Source: CBDFMR01 sp965249765
Lineage (GTDB): Bacteria; Bacteroidota; Bacteroidia; Chitinophagales; Saprospiraceae
Assembly: GCA_965249765.1 (NCBI GenBank)
Contig: CBDFMR010000005.1
Location: forward strand, 1,984,001 to 2,048,000
Reading direction: 5' to 3'
DNA length: 64,000 nt
Part shown: positions 44,018-53,864 of the stretch, piece after piece
How the letters are laid out: each line of letters begins with the position of its first letter
Numbering within the stretch: the stretch's first letter is position 1
Program-made: the position numbers and the translations under genes
Notes under the pieces: model-generated
What the model saw: only the letters and a program-made list of their open reading frames with translations
Database searches by the model: none
What the model was told of the DNA's origin: nothing

Positions 44018-44548
44018 CCAATTGGTAAACGCCTTGTTAAAAACATCCTCGATAAGCTGCTCATAGATGGTCTCTATAAGGTCGCTCTCGACACTCTGTA
44101 GATCAGTAGTAGCGTCGAAGTCACTAAAGAATGAAAATGACTGTCTCCAACTTTCATCCTCCTTTATATTATCAACCATCTCTATATTCACGGCGATCTG
44201 TAGTCGGTTGATATCAGACCTTCCTCCTTCCACAGGTGCGACCGCATCCACTGAGTAACGAGATATTGTCCCACTAAAAACGATGTCGGGGTCTACCTCT
44301 TGGTAATTAAGTCTGCTTTCGTTTCTGATCTTGGCCCGGAGGTCCTCAGAGAATATTTGTGCTGCATCAGCAGGAGGAGATATGGTGCCGGCAATACTAA
44401 AATCTTCTACAAAAAATGTCTTAATCTCTGGCGATATGCTAATGCCTTTAAAACTGTAGCAAGACGTAAATAAGGCGACCGTCGATATAATTAATAAGTA
44501 TCTCATAGATAGATTAGACGAATGCAACAGCATTTTGTTATCACTCAT
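44015..44548 (-). CDS. lptE: LPS-assembly lipoprotein LptE
   Basis: Up to 177 residues; the start could be 44548 (overlapping the previous stop as ATGAGTGA) or the MRYLLIISTVALFTSCYSF at 44506, which gives a proper lipoprotein signal (cysteine in LFTSC). The SFKGISISPEIKTFFVEDF block and the C-terminal IVEDVFNKAF-NW-type ending fit LptE of Bacteroidota. Partner of LptD in outer-membrane LPS insertion. The stop codon is the first triplet of the intron-like fragment, so the gene is complete but its native downstream region is gone. Confidence 0.85.
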   Translation of the reverse strand: MSDNKMLLHSSNLSMRYLLIISTVALFTSCYSFKGISISPEIKTFFVEDFSIAGTISPPADAAQIFSEDLRAKIRNESRLNYQEVDPDIVFSGTISRYSVDAVAPVEGGRSDINRLQIAVNIEMVDNIKEDESWRQSFSFFSDFDATTDLQSVESDLIETIYEQLIEDVFNKAFTNW

Positions 44549-45803
44549 CTATCTCGTATTGCTTAATTTTTCTGTATAGTGTACGCTCCGATATTCCTAA
44601 ATCTAGTGCGGCATCTTTCCTTCGACCACGATGTTTCTTTAGGGCTCTTTCTATAAAGTCTTTTTCCATATTTTCAAGAGAAAGATTCTCTTCTACCTCT
44701 TCACCTTTTTGGTATTGATCCGTTGCATTAGGATTGAGAACAATCTGTGGTGATTCGTCAAAACCTGGGGATGGGACGTACGTTGAGGACTCTACAGTTG
44801 TCTTACGGGGCCCATCAAATTGATACGGCTCCGTGGGGGTCAAGCTCTTGATAGTGTCGATATTAGGCATGGCAAGATCATTGGTTTTTACGAGCTCATA
44901 GATTAATGATTTCATGTCATTTAAATCCCTTTTCATATCATAAAGGAACTTGAAAAGAATCTCTCGCTCCTCATAAGAAGTCTCACTTCCTATATCTACT
45001 TTGGCTGGCAGATTTCTGCTTAATAGTTTTGGAACGAGTTCTATCAATTTTGCATTATCAAGGATAGGGGAGTCAGCAAGTACCGACAATTGCTCCACAG
45101 CATTTTTAAGCTCTCTTACATTGCCTGGCCAACGATAATTTTCGAGAATTGTTCTGGCAGCATTGGTGAGTTCAACACTTTCACTCCTGTATTTTTCCGA
45201 AAAGTCGACGGCAAATTTTCTAAATAACATGTAGATGTCTTCCTTACGCTCATGCAATGCAGGTACACGTATAGGGACTGTATTGAGCCTGTAGAATAAA
45301 TCTTCTCTGAATTTTCCTTTCTTGATTCGGTCTTCAAGAGAGACGTTGGTAGCAGCTATTACTCTCACATTGGTCCTCATGACCTTGGAAGAGCCCACTC
45401 TGATAAATTCTCCAGATTCTAGAATCCTCAATAAATAAGCCTGAGTGTCAAGAGGCATTTCTCCTACTTCATCTAAAAAGATGGTGCCTTCATTTACCGT
45501 CTCAAAGTATCCCTTACGCTCCGTCGCTGCTCCGGTAAATGCTCCTTTTTCATGGCCAAAGAGCTCACTATTTATGGTGCCACCAGGAATGGCTCCACAG
45601 TTAATCGCTATAAATTTATTGTGCTTTCTTTTTCCAAGTTCATGAATAATCCTAGAGAAGATTTCCTTACCAACACCGCTTTTACCTTGAATGAGGACAG
45701 TCAGATCAGTACTTGCAACCCTGATCGCGGTATTGAGTGCTCTCTCGAGAATCTCACTGCGTCCTATGATTCCAAACCGTTGCTTTACTGATTGTACGTT
45801 CAT
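44541..45803 (-). CDS. Sigma-54-dependent transcriptional activator without receiver domain
   Basis: 420 residues. The AAA+ domain starts almost at the N-terminus: Walker A GKSGVGKE (40-47), GAFTGA loop (87-92), Walker B GTIFLDEVGEM (106-116), arginine-finger region FREDLFYRLN. A linker (~250-370) leads to the Fis-type helix-turn-helix KKHRGRRKDAALDLGISERTLYRKI. There is no receiver or GAF domain, so it is controlled by other means. The order miaB, this activator, lptE is conserved in many Bacteroidota, usually followed by secG and groESL; here the cassette array follows lptE. Confidence 0.93.
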   Translation of the reverse strand: MNVQSVKQRFGIIGRSEILERALNTAIRVASTDLTVLIQGKSGVGKEIFSRIIHELGKRKHNKFIAINCGAIPGGTINSELFGHEKGAFTGAATERKGYFETVNEGTIFLDEVGEMPLDTQAYLLRILESGEFIRVGSSKVMRTNVRVIAATNVSLEDRIKKGKFREDLFYRLNTVPIRVPALHERKEDIYMLFRKFAVDFSEKYRSESVELTNAARTILENYRWPGNVRELKNAVEQLSVLADSPILDNAKLIELVPKLLSRNLPAKVDIGSETSYEEREILFKFLYDMKRDLNDMKSLIYELVKTNDLAMPNIDTIKSLTPTEPYQFDGPRKTTVESSTYVPSPGFDESPQIVLNPNATDQYQKGEEVEENLSLENMEKDFIERALKKHRGRRKDAALDLGISERTLYRKIKQYEIDE

Positions 45804-45813
45804 GAATAGTTTC

Positions 45814-47244
45814 TTATTCGCTTATAATTCCTCTCAAAGTGGCTGCTGTGCAGGCAGTAATTTCTACCATCACAAAGTCGCCAGGTTTTAGTCCTTCCTT
45901 TTTTGGGAAGTTCACCACTTTGTTATGTGTATTACGTCCTTTGAAATCCTGATCAGATCTCTTAGAATCTCCTTCAATTAACACATTATAAATCTTTCCT
46001 ATATCAGCCTTATTGTGCTCAAGAGAAACTTTGCTCTGAACCTCAATAACTTCCGCCAATCGCCTCTTTTTTACTTCCAACGTAATGTCATCTTCGTATT
46101 TTCTTGAAGCCAATGTTCCCGGACGTTCCGAATAATAGAACATATACGACATGGAATAGTTGGCCCAGCTGATCATCTTCAGAGTATCTTGATGCTCTTC
46201 CTCCGTTTCACTACAGAATCCAGTAATCACGTCTGAAGAAATAGCACAGTCGGGCAATATCTCATTGATTGCTCTTACCTTGTCCATATACCATTCCTTG
46301 TCGTACGTTCGATTCATCATCTTCAGTATTCGGCTGTTGCCAGATTGTATGGGCAAGTGAATGTAATTGCAGATATTATCGAAAGCGGCTATTGTATGCA
46401 ATACTTCGTCGGTGATGTCTTTGGGATGAGATGTTGAGAATCTAACCCTGAGCAGGGGATTCACCTCAGCGACCATGGACAGAAGGTGAGCAAATGAAAC
46501 AACCTCATGGGTCTCTGGATTATCCCATTTGTAAGAGTCCACATTCTGACCTAGCAGGGTTACTTCTCGGTATCCTTTCTCATATAAGTCTGCAGCTTCT
46601 GATACAATTGAGAATGCATTCCGACTTCGCTCTCTCCCTCGTGTGAAGGGTACTACACAGAACGAGCACATATTATCACAACCTCTCATGATTGAAATGT
46701 AAGCTGCGACGCCATTGGATACAAGCCTCAAAGGGGAAATATCAGCATAAGTCTCTTCACGAGATAAGAGTACATTTACACCACGTTCACCGCCATCGGC
46801 TTCACTGATGAGTCGTGGAAGATCCCGATATGCGTCAGGTCCAACGACGATATCTACTATCTTTTCTTCTTCCAGAAATTTCGCCTTGAGTCGCTCTGCC
46901 ATACAGCCAAGAACACCAACCAGCAAACCTGGTTTTTGAGCTTTAAATTTATTGAAAACACTGAGTCGCTGCCTTACTGTTTCTTCCGCCTTTTCTCGTA
47001 TGGAACAGGTATTTACCAATATGAGATCCGCTTCCTCCGAATTTTTAGTAGAATCATACTTGGCATCAGCCAGAATAGAAGCAACGATTTCAGAATCACT
47101 AAAATTCATGGCACAGCCATAGCTCTCGATATAGAACAGCTTTTTATACTTATCAGTCTCATTGTCTAGGAGTGTAGGCTCTCCTTGACGTTTTTCATCA
47201 ATCACTTTGATGCTTTGGACCAATGTGGGCTCGGTGTCAAACAT
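45814..47244 (-). CDS. miaB: tRNA-2-methylthio-N6-dimethylallyladenosine synthase
   Basis: 476 residues. The N-terminal UPF0004 domain (YIESYGCAMNFSDSEIV, LVNTCSIREKAEE, VGVLGCMAERLK with its three cysteines) precedes the radical-SAM core with CDNMCSFC (Cx3Cx2C). A TRAM domain (~400-470) closes the protein. It methylthiolates i6A37 made by MiaA, giving ms2i6A37. The TATCTTTG element at 47263-47270 lies just upstream. Probably cotranscribed with the activator (10-nt gap) and lptE. Confidence 0.97.
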   Translation of the reverse strand: MFDTEPTLVQSIKVIDEKRQGEPTLLDNETDKYKKLFYIESYGCAMNFSDSEIVASILADAKYDSTKNSEEADLILVNTCSIREKAEETVRQRLSVFNKFKAQKPGLLVGVLGCMAERLKAKFLEEEKIVDIVVGPDAYRDLPRLISEADGGERGVNVLLSREETYADISPLRLVSNGVAAYISIMRGCDNMCSFCVVPFTRGRERSRNAFSIVSEAADLYEKGYREVTLLGQNVDSYKWDNPETHEVVSFAHLLSMVAEVNPLLRVRFSTSHPKDITDEVLHTIAAFDNICNYIHLPIQSGNSRILKMMNRTYDKEWYMDKVRAINEILPDCAISSDVITGFCSETEEEHQDTLKMISWANYSMSYMFYYSERPGTLASRKYEDDITLEVKKRRLAEVIEVQSKVSLEHNKADIGKIYNVLIEGDSKRSDQDFKGRNTHNKVVNFPKKEGLKPGDFVMVEITACTAATLRGIISE

Positions 47245-47262
47245 ATTTAAAACTTAGGTACT

Positions 47263-47270
47263 CAAAGATA
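47263..47270 (-). promoter_or_regulatory. Bacteroidota -7 element for the miaB operon
   Basis: TATCTTTG on the minus strand matches TAnnTTTG and lies about 19 nt before the miaB ATG, implying a very short leader. Confidence 0.55.
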
Positions 47271-47321
47271 GACATATTGAGATAATCTGTCAATATGGCA
47301 GTAAATGCAGGTCGAGAAATG

Positions 47322-48509
47322 CTAGCTAACTCTTTTTATCACTATAGCGCTTGCTCCACCACCGCCATTACAAAGGGTTGCCAGACCGATCTCACCGGAT
47401 CTATTTTGTAAGACATGATGAAGAGTGGTAAGAATACGTGCCCCAGAGGCTCCCAATGGGTGACCCAGGGCTACGGCTCCACCATTAACATTTACTTTGT
47501 CTTCTGAAAGTCCCAGTTCTTTATTAAAGGCGAGTGTCACTACGGCAAAAGCTTCATTAACCTCATAAAAGTCAATATCATCCTTACTGAGGGACGCCAT
47601 TTTTAGTGCCTTGGGAGCTGCCAATGTCGGAGCTGTTGTAAACCACTGTGGGTCGTGTGCGGCATCGGCAAAAGAAAGAATTTCCGCTTGAGGTTTGAGC
47701 CCTAATCTTGCTACCGCATCTTCACTTGCAAGTATGAGTGCTGATGCGCCATCATTGATGGTTGACGCATTGGCTGCTGTTACGGTACCATCTTTGGTGA
47801 AAACGGGCCTCAACGAGGGTATTTTTTCAAATCGTACATTCTTATATTCCTCATCCTCAGTCATGATTATTGGATCACCTTTACGCTGGGGTATAGATAC
47901 TGGAATAAGCTCATCCTTAAATTGACCTGATTCTGTTGCCTCAGCCGCTCGCTTGTATGACCTGATTGCATACTCATCTTGCTGCTCCCGACTGATTTCA
48001 TATTTTTTAGCTGTATTGTCAGCACATACGCCCATCGCCATCTGACCGTAAGCATCTCTAAGACCATCTTTCTCCAATCCATCTACTAAATCTCCTCCGC
48101 CGTATTTATATCCCCATCGTGCATTGGGCACGTAGTAAGGTATGTTGGACATGCTTTCCATGCCGCCAGCCATTACGATATCATTCATGCCGAGCATGAT
48201 GGACTGTGCACCAAGCATGACTGACTTCATTCCTGATGAGCAAACTTTATTTATAGTTGTACATGGCGTTGTCTTAGAAATATTGGCCCCCAATGCTGCT
48301 TGACGTGCCGGGGCTTGTCCTAGGTTTGCCGATACTACATTTCCAAAGTAAACCTCGTTTACCTCATCCGACGATAGTCCAACATTTGCGAGTGCGCCTT
48401 CCATAGCTAAACTACCTAGTTGTACTGCCGTAAAATTCTTTAGTGATCCGCCAAAACTACCCATGGGTGTCCTGACTGCATTGATGATATATACTTTTTT
48501 CATATTCAA
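47322..48509 (-). CDS. Acetyl-CoA acetyltransferase (thiolase)
   Basis: 395 residues (an inner MKK start at 48503 is equally good). The acylated cysteine is in NKVCSSGMKS (~90), the catalytic histidine in GGAVALGHPLGASGAR and the second cysteine in CNGGGGASA near the C-terminus. NEAFAVV is also intact. This is the biosynthetic/short-chain thiolase type that condenses two acetyl-CoA, or cleaves acetoacetyl-CoA. A TATATTTG element (48545-48552) lies ~36 nt upstream. No partner genes of the pathway are adjacent. Confidence 0.93.
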   Translation of the reverse strand: MNMKKVYIINAVRTPMGSFGGSLKNFTAVQLGSLAMEGALANVGLSSDEVNEVYFGNVVSANLGQAPARQAALGANISKTTPCTTINKVCSSGMKSVMLGAQSIMLGMNDIVMAGGMESMSNIPYYVPNARWGYKYGGGDLVDGLEKDGLRDAYGQMAMGVCADNTAKKYEISREQQDEYAIRSYKRAAEATESGQFKDELIPVSIPQRKGDPIIMTEDEEYKNVRFEKIPSLRPVFTKDGTVTAANASTINDGASALILASEDAVARLGLKPQAEILSFADAAHDPQWFTTAPTLAAPKALKMASLSKDDIDFYEVNEAFAVVTLAFNKELGLSEDKVNVNGGAVALGHPLGASGARILTTLHHVLQNRSGEIGLATLCNGGGGASAIVIKRVS

Positions 48510-48544
48510 ATACTTCTAGAATTGATAATTAAGTGGAATCTAAG

Positions 48545-48552
48545 CAAATATA
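48545..48552 (-). promoter_or_regulatory. Bacteroidota -7 element for the thiolase gene
   Basis: TATATTTG on the minus strand, matching TAnnTTTG, about 36 nt before the start codon. Confidence 0.5.
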
Positions 48553-48673
48553 ATTATTAGAATGTGGGATATTCGTCGCACGATTGTTGTATGTTTTTTA
48601 ATAAGGTGATTTTTTAAACTTTTATTAACCACATTTATTAGATAAATTACCGTTACAATAGTAAATGCATCTG

Positions 48674-49720
48674 ATGAGGATTAGTTTTATATTTTCAATA
48701 ATCTTTTTGTCTTTGACAGTTTCTGGACAGTCATGGGAAGAAGAGCTTGGTTTTATCTATACCAAGGGGAAATACCTCATGGAGACTGAGAGGTATGATG
48801 ATGCGGTTCGACAATTTACGGAAGTGGTGAATAAAAATCCTGAGTACGAAGATGTACTGTTGCTCAGAGCTCGTTGCAAGTACCACCTGGCCGCTTACCT
48901 AGGTGTAAAGAAGGATCTCAATCAATATATTGGTTACAAAGGTATAAGCCCCGATGTGGTGGTACTCATGGCCAAGGTAGAGCACTCAATGGGGAATAAT
49001 GAAGCTGCCCGTAATTCGCTATCAACCGCTACCACACTCTTTCCTTCTGATATCAGATTGATGGAGATGAAAGCTGATGTTTTATACCAACTCAATGAAG
49101 ATGACTTGGCTTGCGAAGCATGGACGAGTGCTGCTAATCTCGGTTCCAAGAAAGCCAAGCGGAATTTGAAGAATTATTGTGACATAGATTATGATGTGGT
49201 CTTTTTCAATAAGCCTAAGAAAGAAAGGCCAGAATCAAAATATGAAGATAAAGTAGAAAAGAAGAACGATGAGTATAAGAAGGAGGAGAAGAGAGAGTCA
49301 GGAATGGGAGGACTTTCTGAGGCAGAGAACACTGGTAATGACATGGAGAGGACTGATGAGGGTAGCCAGTATGATGAAGAAAATGATGATGATGAGGAAT
49401 TCATATCCGACGTACCCAATATGATCGAAATCGATGAAGACTTGACGATTGTGATATCAGGTAGTGGTCTAGGAGAGCGACGAATCTTGAATCAACCGAA
49501 TATTTTAATATTATCTGAGGAATCAGGAAAAGTAGCCATCGATGTATGTGTTAATCGAAGTGGCAGGATACTTACAGTAGACTTCAATTCCACAGAGTCT
49601 TCCATTTCTCGTGAAAGCTTGGTCTCCTTATCCTTGCGTAAGGCAAAGGAGTTTTGGTTTGAGAAATCCAAGTTGAAAGAACAATGTGGAACAATACTCT
49701 TCGATATCAGAAGTAATTGA
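48674..49720 (+). CDS. Secreted TPR protein with acidic linker and TonB-like C-terminal domain
   Basis: About 348 residues from MRISFIFSIIFLSLTVSGQ, a signal peptide; an ATG at 48665 would add three residues. Residues ~25-165 form three to four TPRs (GKYLMETERYDDAVRQFTEVVNKNPEYED). A highly charged Lys/Glu/Asp linker (~180-250) leads to a C-terminal domain (GKVAIDVCVNRSGRILTVDF and SLRKAKEFWF) like the TonB C-terminal or AgmX fold. Periplasmic scaffold or envelope role is inferred. Confidence 0.75.
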   Translation: MRISFIFSIIFLSLTVSGQSWEEELGFIYTKGKYLMETERYDDAVRQFTEVVNKNPEYEDVLLLRARCKYHLAAYLGVKKDLNQYIGYKGISPDVVVLMAKVEHSMGNNEAARNSLSTATTLFPSDIRLMEMKADVLYQLNEDDLACEAWTSAANLGSKKAKRNLKNYCDIDYDVVFFNKPKKERPESKYEDKVEKKNDEYKKEEKRESGMGGLSEAENTGNDMERTDEGSQYDEENDDDEEFISDVPNMIEIDEDLTIVISGSGLGERRILNQPNILILSEESGKVAIDVCVNRSGRILTVDFNSTESSISRESLVSLSLRKAKEFWFEKSKLKEQCGTILFDIRSN

Positions 49721-49966
49721 TATTGAGTACAAAAAATGTATCGTCAGCTGACAATGCACATTTAAATTGACTTTTTTACTCAGTACTAATCGTCTCCATT
49801 GTCATATTTATAGAGATTGGCAACCATAGCTCAAATGACAATATAGCCAAGTAAGCACTACCAATATCCCGAGTTCTCATATTTTAACTGAAATCTATTC
49901 CCCTCATCATGGGTAGACGTAACAATTTGTAGAGCGTACAACGATTAACGAACGACGTATTACCAA

Positions 49967-51766
49967 TTACCCATCTACTGAGAGAACTTTTAACTCAACA
50001 CGTTGATTTTTTTGTCTTCCTTTCAATGACTTGCTTTCTGTAATAGGATTACGCTTCCCATAGCCTTTAAATGATATTCTTTTATTTGGAATCCCTCGCT
50101 CAAGCAAGTATGTGGCAACATTTCTCGCTCTCTCGCTACTCAGTTTATCACAATAGTCATGGGAAGGGATGGTATTTGTATGCCCACCGATTTCGATAAC
50201 TACGTTATGATGACTCGATAGAAACTCGTAGATCTCATCTAGCACTTCGTATGAATCTTCATTTACAATGCTACTATCTGCCTCAAAGTATAATTCATTA
50301 ATACGTAGAGTTTGACCTACTTTGATTTTAGTAAGATCTAACTCCGGTAAGATTTTTTCACGATTGATTTCTACAAATGATACCTCTTTGCACCCTTGCT
50401 TGTCCGAAACTGTAATGCCATATTTTCCTGCCCCTACAGAGCTAAGAGTAGCGCTGTTGCTTTCATTGGACCATTTGTACTTATATGGTTCGGTTCCACC
50501 TGTCGCTAATACTTCGGCTGACCCATCTTTCTTTCTTCTACCGGTAATTCTTGTCGTATTGATAATATCAACTTGTAACTTATCTGGTTCGACGATTTCT
50601 ATTGATGCAACATACTCTATATCATTGGCATCCGTGACAGAAACAGAGTAGTTGCCGGGACCCAAGCTCTTTGGGTTTTTGCCGCGAAATCTTCTTTCTG
50701 ACCACTTGTACTTGTAAGGAGATGTTCCTCCCGATACATTGACAAGGATAGAGGCGCTGCGATCATCTTTGCACCTAATGCCATTTTCGAGGATGCAGGT
50801 CGCAACCAGCAAATCAGCCTCATTATCTGTAAACCTCAATCTGAAAAGACCTGCACTTTCAGTGCCAATCCACATATGACTATTCTTGTCTCCAGCTAGG
50901 CTGACACATTTCTTACTTATCAGTCCTACACCTTCTCCATAAGTGTCTATCACTCCTGTGTATGGATCTATTCGTCTGAGAACATTAGATGCCATATACA
51001 ACCGACCCTTGGTGTCAAATGAGAAGTCGTTAATTTTACCTGAATACCAGTCTCCCTCGAGTCCAAGGGGATTCCAACGCTCATGTTCATCATAGATAAA
51101 CCAAAATTCCTTATCTGTAATCATCCATAAGGCTTCAGAGTTTTCCTTAACAACCCAAAAATCCATTTTCTTTTCTTCAAGTTTTGCGTTCCAGTTTTTA
51201 TTTCTAATTCTTAAAACACCTTGTGTCGTTCCTACCCATGTATTTTTGTATTTATCGGTATGGATAAACCTTATATGGTCTGATTTCATTTTGGTATTCT
51301 TTACCGTTTTGATCTCCATGTGTTTTCCCACGCTAGGCTGGATGGTGTGGACACCTTTGTTGGTACCTACCCATAGCTGACCACTTACCCATTCCATGCA
51401 TGTAACTTGTAGGTCATCTTGGAAGAAGACGACATTGATGCCGGTGGTGAGGTTTTGTACTTTTCCTGATGCCTCAGCTAGCCAAATGTTACCTGTCTTG
51501 TCCTGGCATGCATCCACAATATGGCCATCCATTAGCTTAGAAGCTTTTTGATCAAACCTATTCACTTGATAAGCTCCTTTTGAAGAACATATGATTTTAT
51601 TATTTGCACGATCTACGATGATCTTGTGTATTGCCGCTCCAGTAGGAATGCCGTCATATCTCTCCACGATTACACGATCGTAAGACTGAGATTCTTCTTG
51701 GTTTTCTTCCTGGGAATGGGCATTGGATAATGTGAGCATCAAGAATAGAAAAGCTAGTAATCTCAT
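49967..51766 (-). CDS. Propeller, SprB-repeat and OmpA-domain fusion protein
   Basis: 599 residues with a signal peptide (LLAFLFLMLTLSNAHS). Residues ~30-330 are a beta-propeller of two-component-regulator type (NIWLAEASG, LWVGTNKGV, TWVGTTQGV, MWIGTESAGLFRLRF). Two SprB-type repeats follow (~345-410 and ~415-475, TSPYKYKWSERR and TEPYKYKWSNES). The C-terminus (~490-599) is an OmpA-like peptidoglycan-binding domain (IEIGGHTNTIPSHDYCDKLS). No kinase part and no T9SS domain. Probably a periplasmic or outer-membrane protein tethered to peptidoglycan; its ligand is unknown. Confidence 0.85.
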   Translation of the reverse strand: MRLLAFLFLMLTLSNAHSQEENQEESQSYDRVIVERYDGIPTGAAIHKIIVDRANNKIICSSKGAYQVNRFDQKASKLMDGHIVDACQDKTGNIWLAEASGKVQNLTTGINVVFFQDDLQVTCMEWVSGQLWVGTNKGVHTIQPSVGKHMEIKTVKNTKMKSDHIRFIHTDKYKNTWVGTTQGVLRIRNKNWNAKLEEKKMDFWVVKENSEALWMITDKEFWFIYDEHERWNPLGLEGDWYSGKINDFSFDTKGRLYMASNVLRRIDPYTGVIDTYGEGVGLISKKCVSLAGDKNSHMWIGTESAGLFRLRFTDNEADLLVATCILENGIRCKDDRSASILVNVSGGTSPYKYKWSERRFRGKNPKSLGPGNYSVSVTDANDIEYVASIEIVEPDKLQVDIINTTRITGRRKKDGSAEVLATGGTEPYKYKWSNESNSATLSSVGAGKYGITVSDKQGCKEVSFVEINREKILPELDLTKIKVGQTLRINELYFEADSSIVNEDSYEVLDEIYEFLSSHHNVVIEIGGHTNTIPSHDYCDKLSSERARNVATYLLERGIPNKRISFKGYGKRNPITESKSLKGRQKNQRVELKVLSVDG

Positions 51767-51818
51767 TTGTAAAATTGATTTGCCGTTAAAACTGAATACT
51801 TGTCAAATTTAGTATCTA

Positions 51819-52373
51819 TCAATAAGGCATTCTTAGCCAGCCAACGATATCGTAATCTGCAAGAGTAATCACTCCTTCAAATTCTACAAGCTTTATTCTA
51901 TCCCTTGTATCAATGCCCATATTCTGTTGTATCGTTTTGACATAATCCGTGCCCACATCTGTGACGATGCTCATATGGCCGTAGGGATTTCTTTTATTGC
52001 CATCATAGATAATGATATCATTCTCTAGAGGATGGTATGTCCGGGTATTTCTAAACTGGAGCAATGCACGCTCCGAGTTGTAGCCTCGATCTGGCAGAGT
52101 CTTATCAAAGAAGTCCTTGGCATGTCCGTAGGAGTTGGGCATGGCATGGTCGAGACAAGTGTAGTAGTATCTTTTTACAAATTCTACACATTGATAGCGG
52201 AGCCCTAGGTTATAGCCTGAGGCATCCACATTTCTGCCAAAAACATTGTGAGGACTCCCATTGAAATACACAGGTACGGAATTGTAGGAATCTATTACGT
52301 CGCCTACCTCAGGACTAAAACTGCTGATCTGAAGCAAGGGTAGAAATAGGAATATGAAGTGAATTATTTTCAT
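51819..52373 (-). CDS. CHAP-domain (NlpC/P60-like) cell-wall amidase, secreted
   Basis: 184 residues from MKIIHFIFLFLPLLQISSF, the better start; an in-frame ATG at 52391 adds six. A short signal peptide precedes a CHAP domain with the catalytic cysteine in YQCVEFVKRYY and histidine in GHMSIVTDVG. These enzymes cleave peptidoglycan peptides or amide bonds. It is divergent from ffh (~90 nt apart). Confidence 0.85.
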   Translation of the reverse strand: MKIIHFIFLFLPLLQISSFSPEVGDVIDSYNSVPVYFNGSPHNVFGRNVDASGYNLGLRYQCVEFVKRYYYTCLDHAMPNSYGHAKDFFDKTLPDRGYNSERALLQFRNTRTYHPLENDIIIYDGNKRNPYGHMSIVTDVGTDYVKTIQQNMGIDTRDRIKLVEFEGVITLADYDIVGWLRMPY

Positions 52374-52441
52374 TGAATAGATGTAGAGCAAATATAAGTT
52401 ATATCACCACTTCACCTTATTCCAATAACATATTATTGAGG

Positions 52442-52449
52442 TATATTTG
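52442..52449 (+). promoter_or_regulatory. Bacteroidota -7 element for ffh
   Basis: TATATTTG matches TAnnTTTG 17 nt upstream of the ffh ATG, implying a leader of only a few bases. Confidence 0.5.
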
Positions 52450-52465
52450 CCCAAATTTTGCAATT

Positions 52466-53809
52466 ATGTTTGACAATTTAAGTGATAAACTCGAGTCGGT
52501 CTTCAAGTCCATTAGTGGACAAGGTAAGATCACAGAAATTAATATAGCTCAGTCTATCAAGGAAATTCGAAGAGCACTAGTCAGTGCAGATGTCAACTAT
52601 GCCATTGCCAAAGAATTTACCGATAAGGTAAAAGACAAAGCGCTGGGAGATGAGAACGTTCTCAATGCGGTGAAGCCTGGTGAACTCATGGTAAAGATAG
52701 TTCTTGATGAGATGGTCTCATTGATGGGCGGGCAAGCCGTAGGGATCAATGTCAAAGGGAATCCAGGAGTCGTACTGATAGCGGGATTGCAAGGAAGTGG
52801 TAAGACGACATTTTCGGGAAAACTTGCCAAATATTTGAGAGAAAAGAAGAAGATGAAACCTCTGTTAGTGGCTTGTGATGTGTATCGTCCTGCAGCGATA
52901 GATCAGCTTACCGTTGTTGCTGGCGATGCTGGTGTAGAAGTATATACGGAACCTGGGAACCAGGACGTAGTGGAAATTGCGCTCAAAGGTATTGCACACG
53001 CAATGGAGAACAACTTTGATGTGGTCATTGTGGATACAGCAGGAAGATTGGCTATAGACGAGGAGATGATGACAGAAATAAGAAACATCAAAAACGCCAT
53101 CGAGCCGACCGAGACCTTGTTTGTTGTCGATGCTATGACTGGTCAAGATGCTGTAAATACTGCCAAGGCTTTTAATGAAGTTATTGACTATAATGGTGTA
53201 GTACTTTCCAAGCTAGATGGTGATACTCGGGGTGGAGCAGCCCTTACGGTTAAGTATACTGTAGGTAAGCCTATAAAATTTGTTTCCACTGGAGAAAAGC
53301 TCGACGAGATGGATGTTTTTCATCCTGATCGTATGGCACAGCGAATACTGGGAATGGGAGATATTGTTTCTTTTGTAGAGAAAGCTCAGGAGCAGTTTGA
53401 TGAAAAGGAAGCTAAGCGGCTCGAGAAGAAAATCAGAAAAAACAAATTTGACTTTAATGATTTCCTCGGTCAGCTCAATCAGATAAGAAAAATGGGAGAC
53501 CTCAAGAGTCTGATGGGAATGATACCTGGCGTAAACAAAATGACTAAGAATCTAGATATTGATGACTCAGCTTTTTCAAAGGTGGAGTCAATTATATTGT
53601 CCATGACACCACAAGAAAGAGGAAATCCCGAGGTTCTCAATATGAGCAGAAAGAAAAGAATTGCCGGTGGCTGTGGAAGAAATCTTCACGAGATCAATAT
53701 GTTCATAAAACAGTTTGACCAGATGCGGAAAATGATGAACATGATGAGCAAGGGTAAAATGAAAGGCATGGAAAGTTTGATGCAGGGCATGCCTGGCCCT
53801 GGGAAGTAA
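52466..53809 (+). CDS. ffh: Signal recognition particle GTPase
   Basis: 447 residues from ATG at 52466; the frame is open further upstream but that part has no family similarity. The N domain (MFDNLSDKLESVFKSISGQG) is followed by the G domain: GLQGSGKTTF, DVYRPAA, DTAGRLAIDEEMM, LSKLDGDTRGGA. The methionine-rich M domain (DFLGQLNQIRKMGDL to MEGLMQGMPGPGK-like end) binds signal sequences and SRP RNA. No SRP RNA gene was noticed nearby. Confidence 0.97.
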   Translation: MFDNLSDKLESVFKSISGQGKITEINIAQSIKEIRRALVSADVNYAIAKEFTDKVKDKALGDENVLNAVKPGELMVKIVLDEMVSLMGGQAVGINVKGNPGVVLIAGLQGSGKTTFSGKLAKYLREKKKMKPLLVACDVYRPAAIDQLTVVAGDAGVEVYTEPGNQDVVEIALKGIAHAMENNFDVVIVDTAGRLAIDEEMMTEIRNIKNAIEPTETLFVVDAMTGQDAVNTAKAFNEVIDYNGVVLSKLDGDTRGGAALTVKYTVGKPIKFVSTGEKLDEMDVFHPDRMAQRILGMGDIVSFVEKAQEQFDEKEAKRLEKKIRKNKFDFNDFLGQLNQIRKMGDLKSLMGMIPGVNKMTKNLDIDDSAFSKVESIILSMTPQERGNPEVLNMSRKKRIAGGCGRNLHEINMFIKQFDQMRKMMNMMSKGKMKGMESLMQGMPGPGK

Positions 53810-53864
53810 AGCTTTGCCTTAAGGATGTTTTTTTTCTATTACGTTAGAAAAAAATCAACCACTC

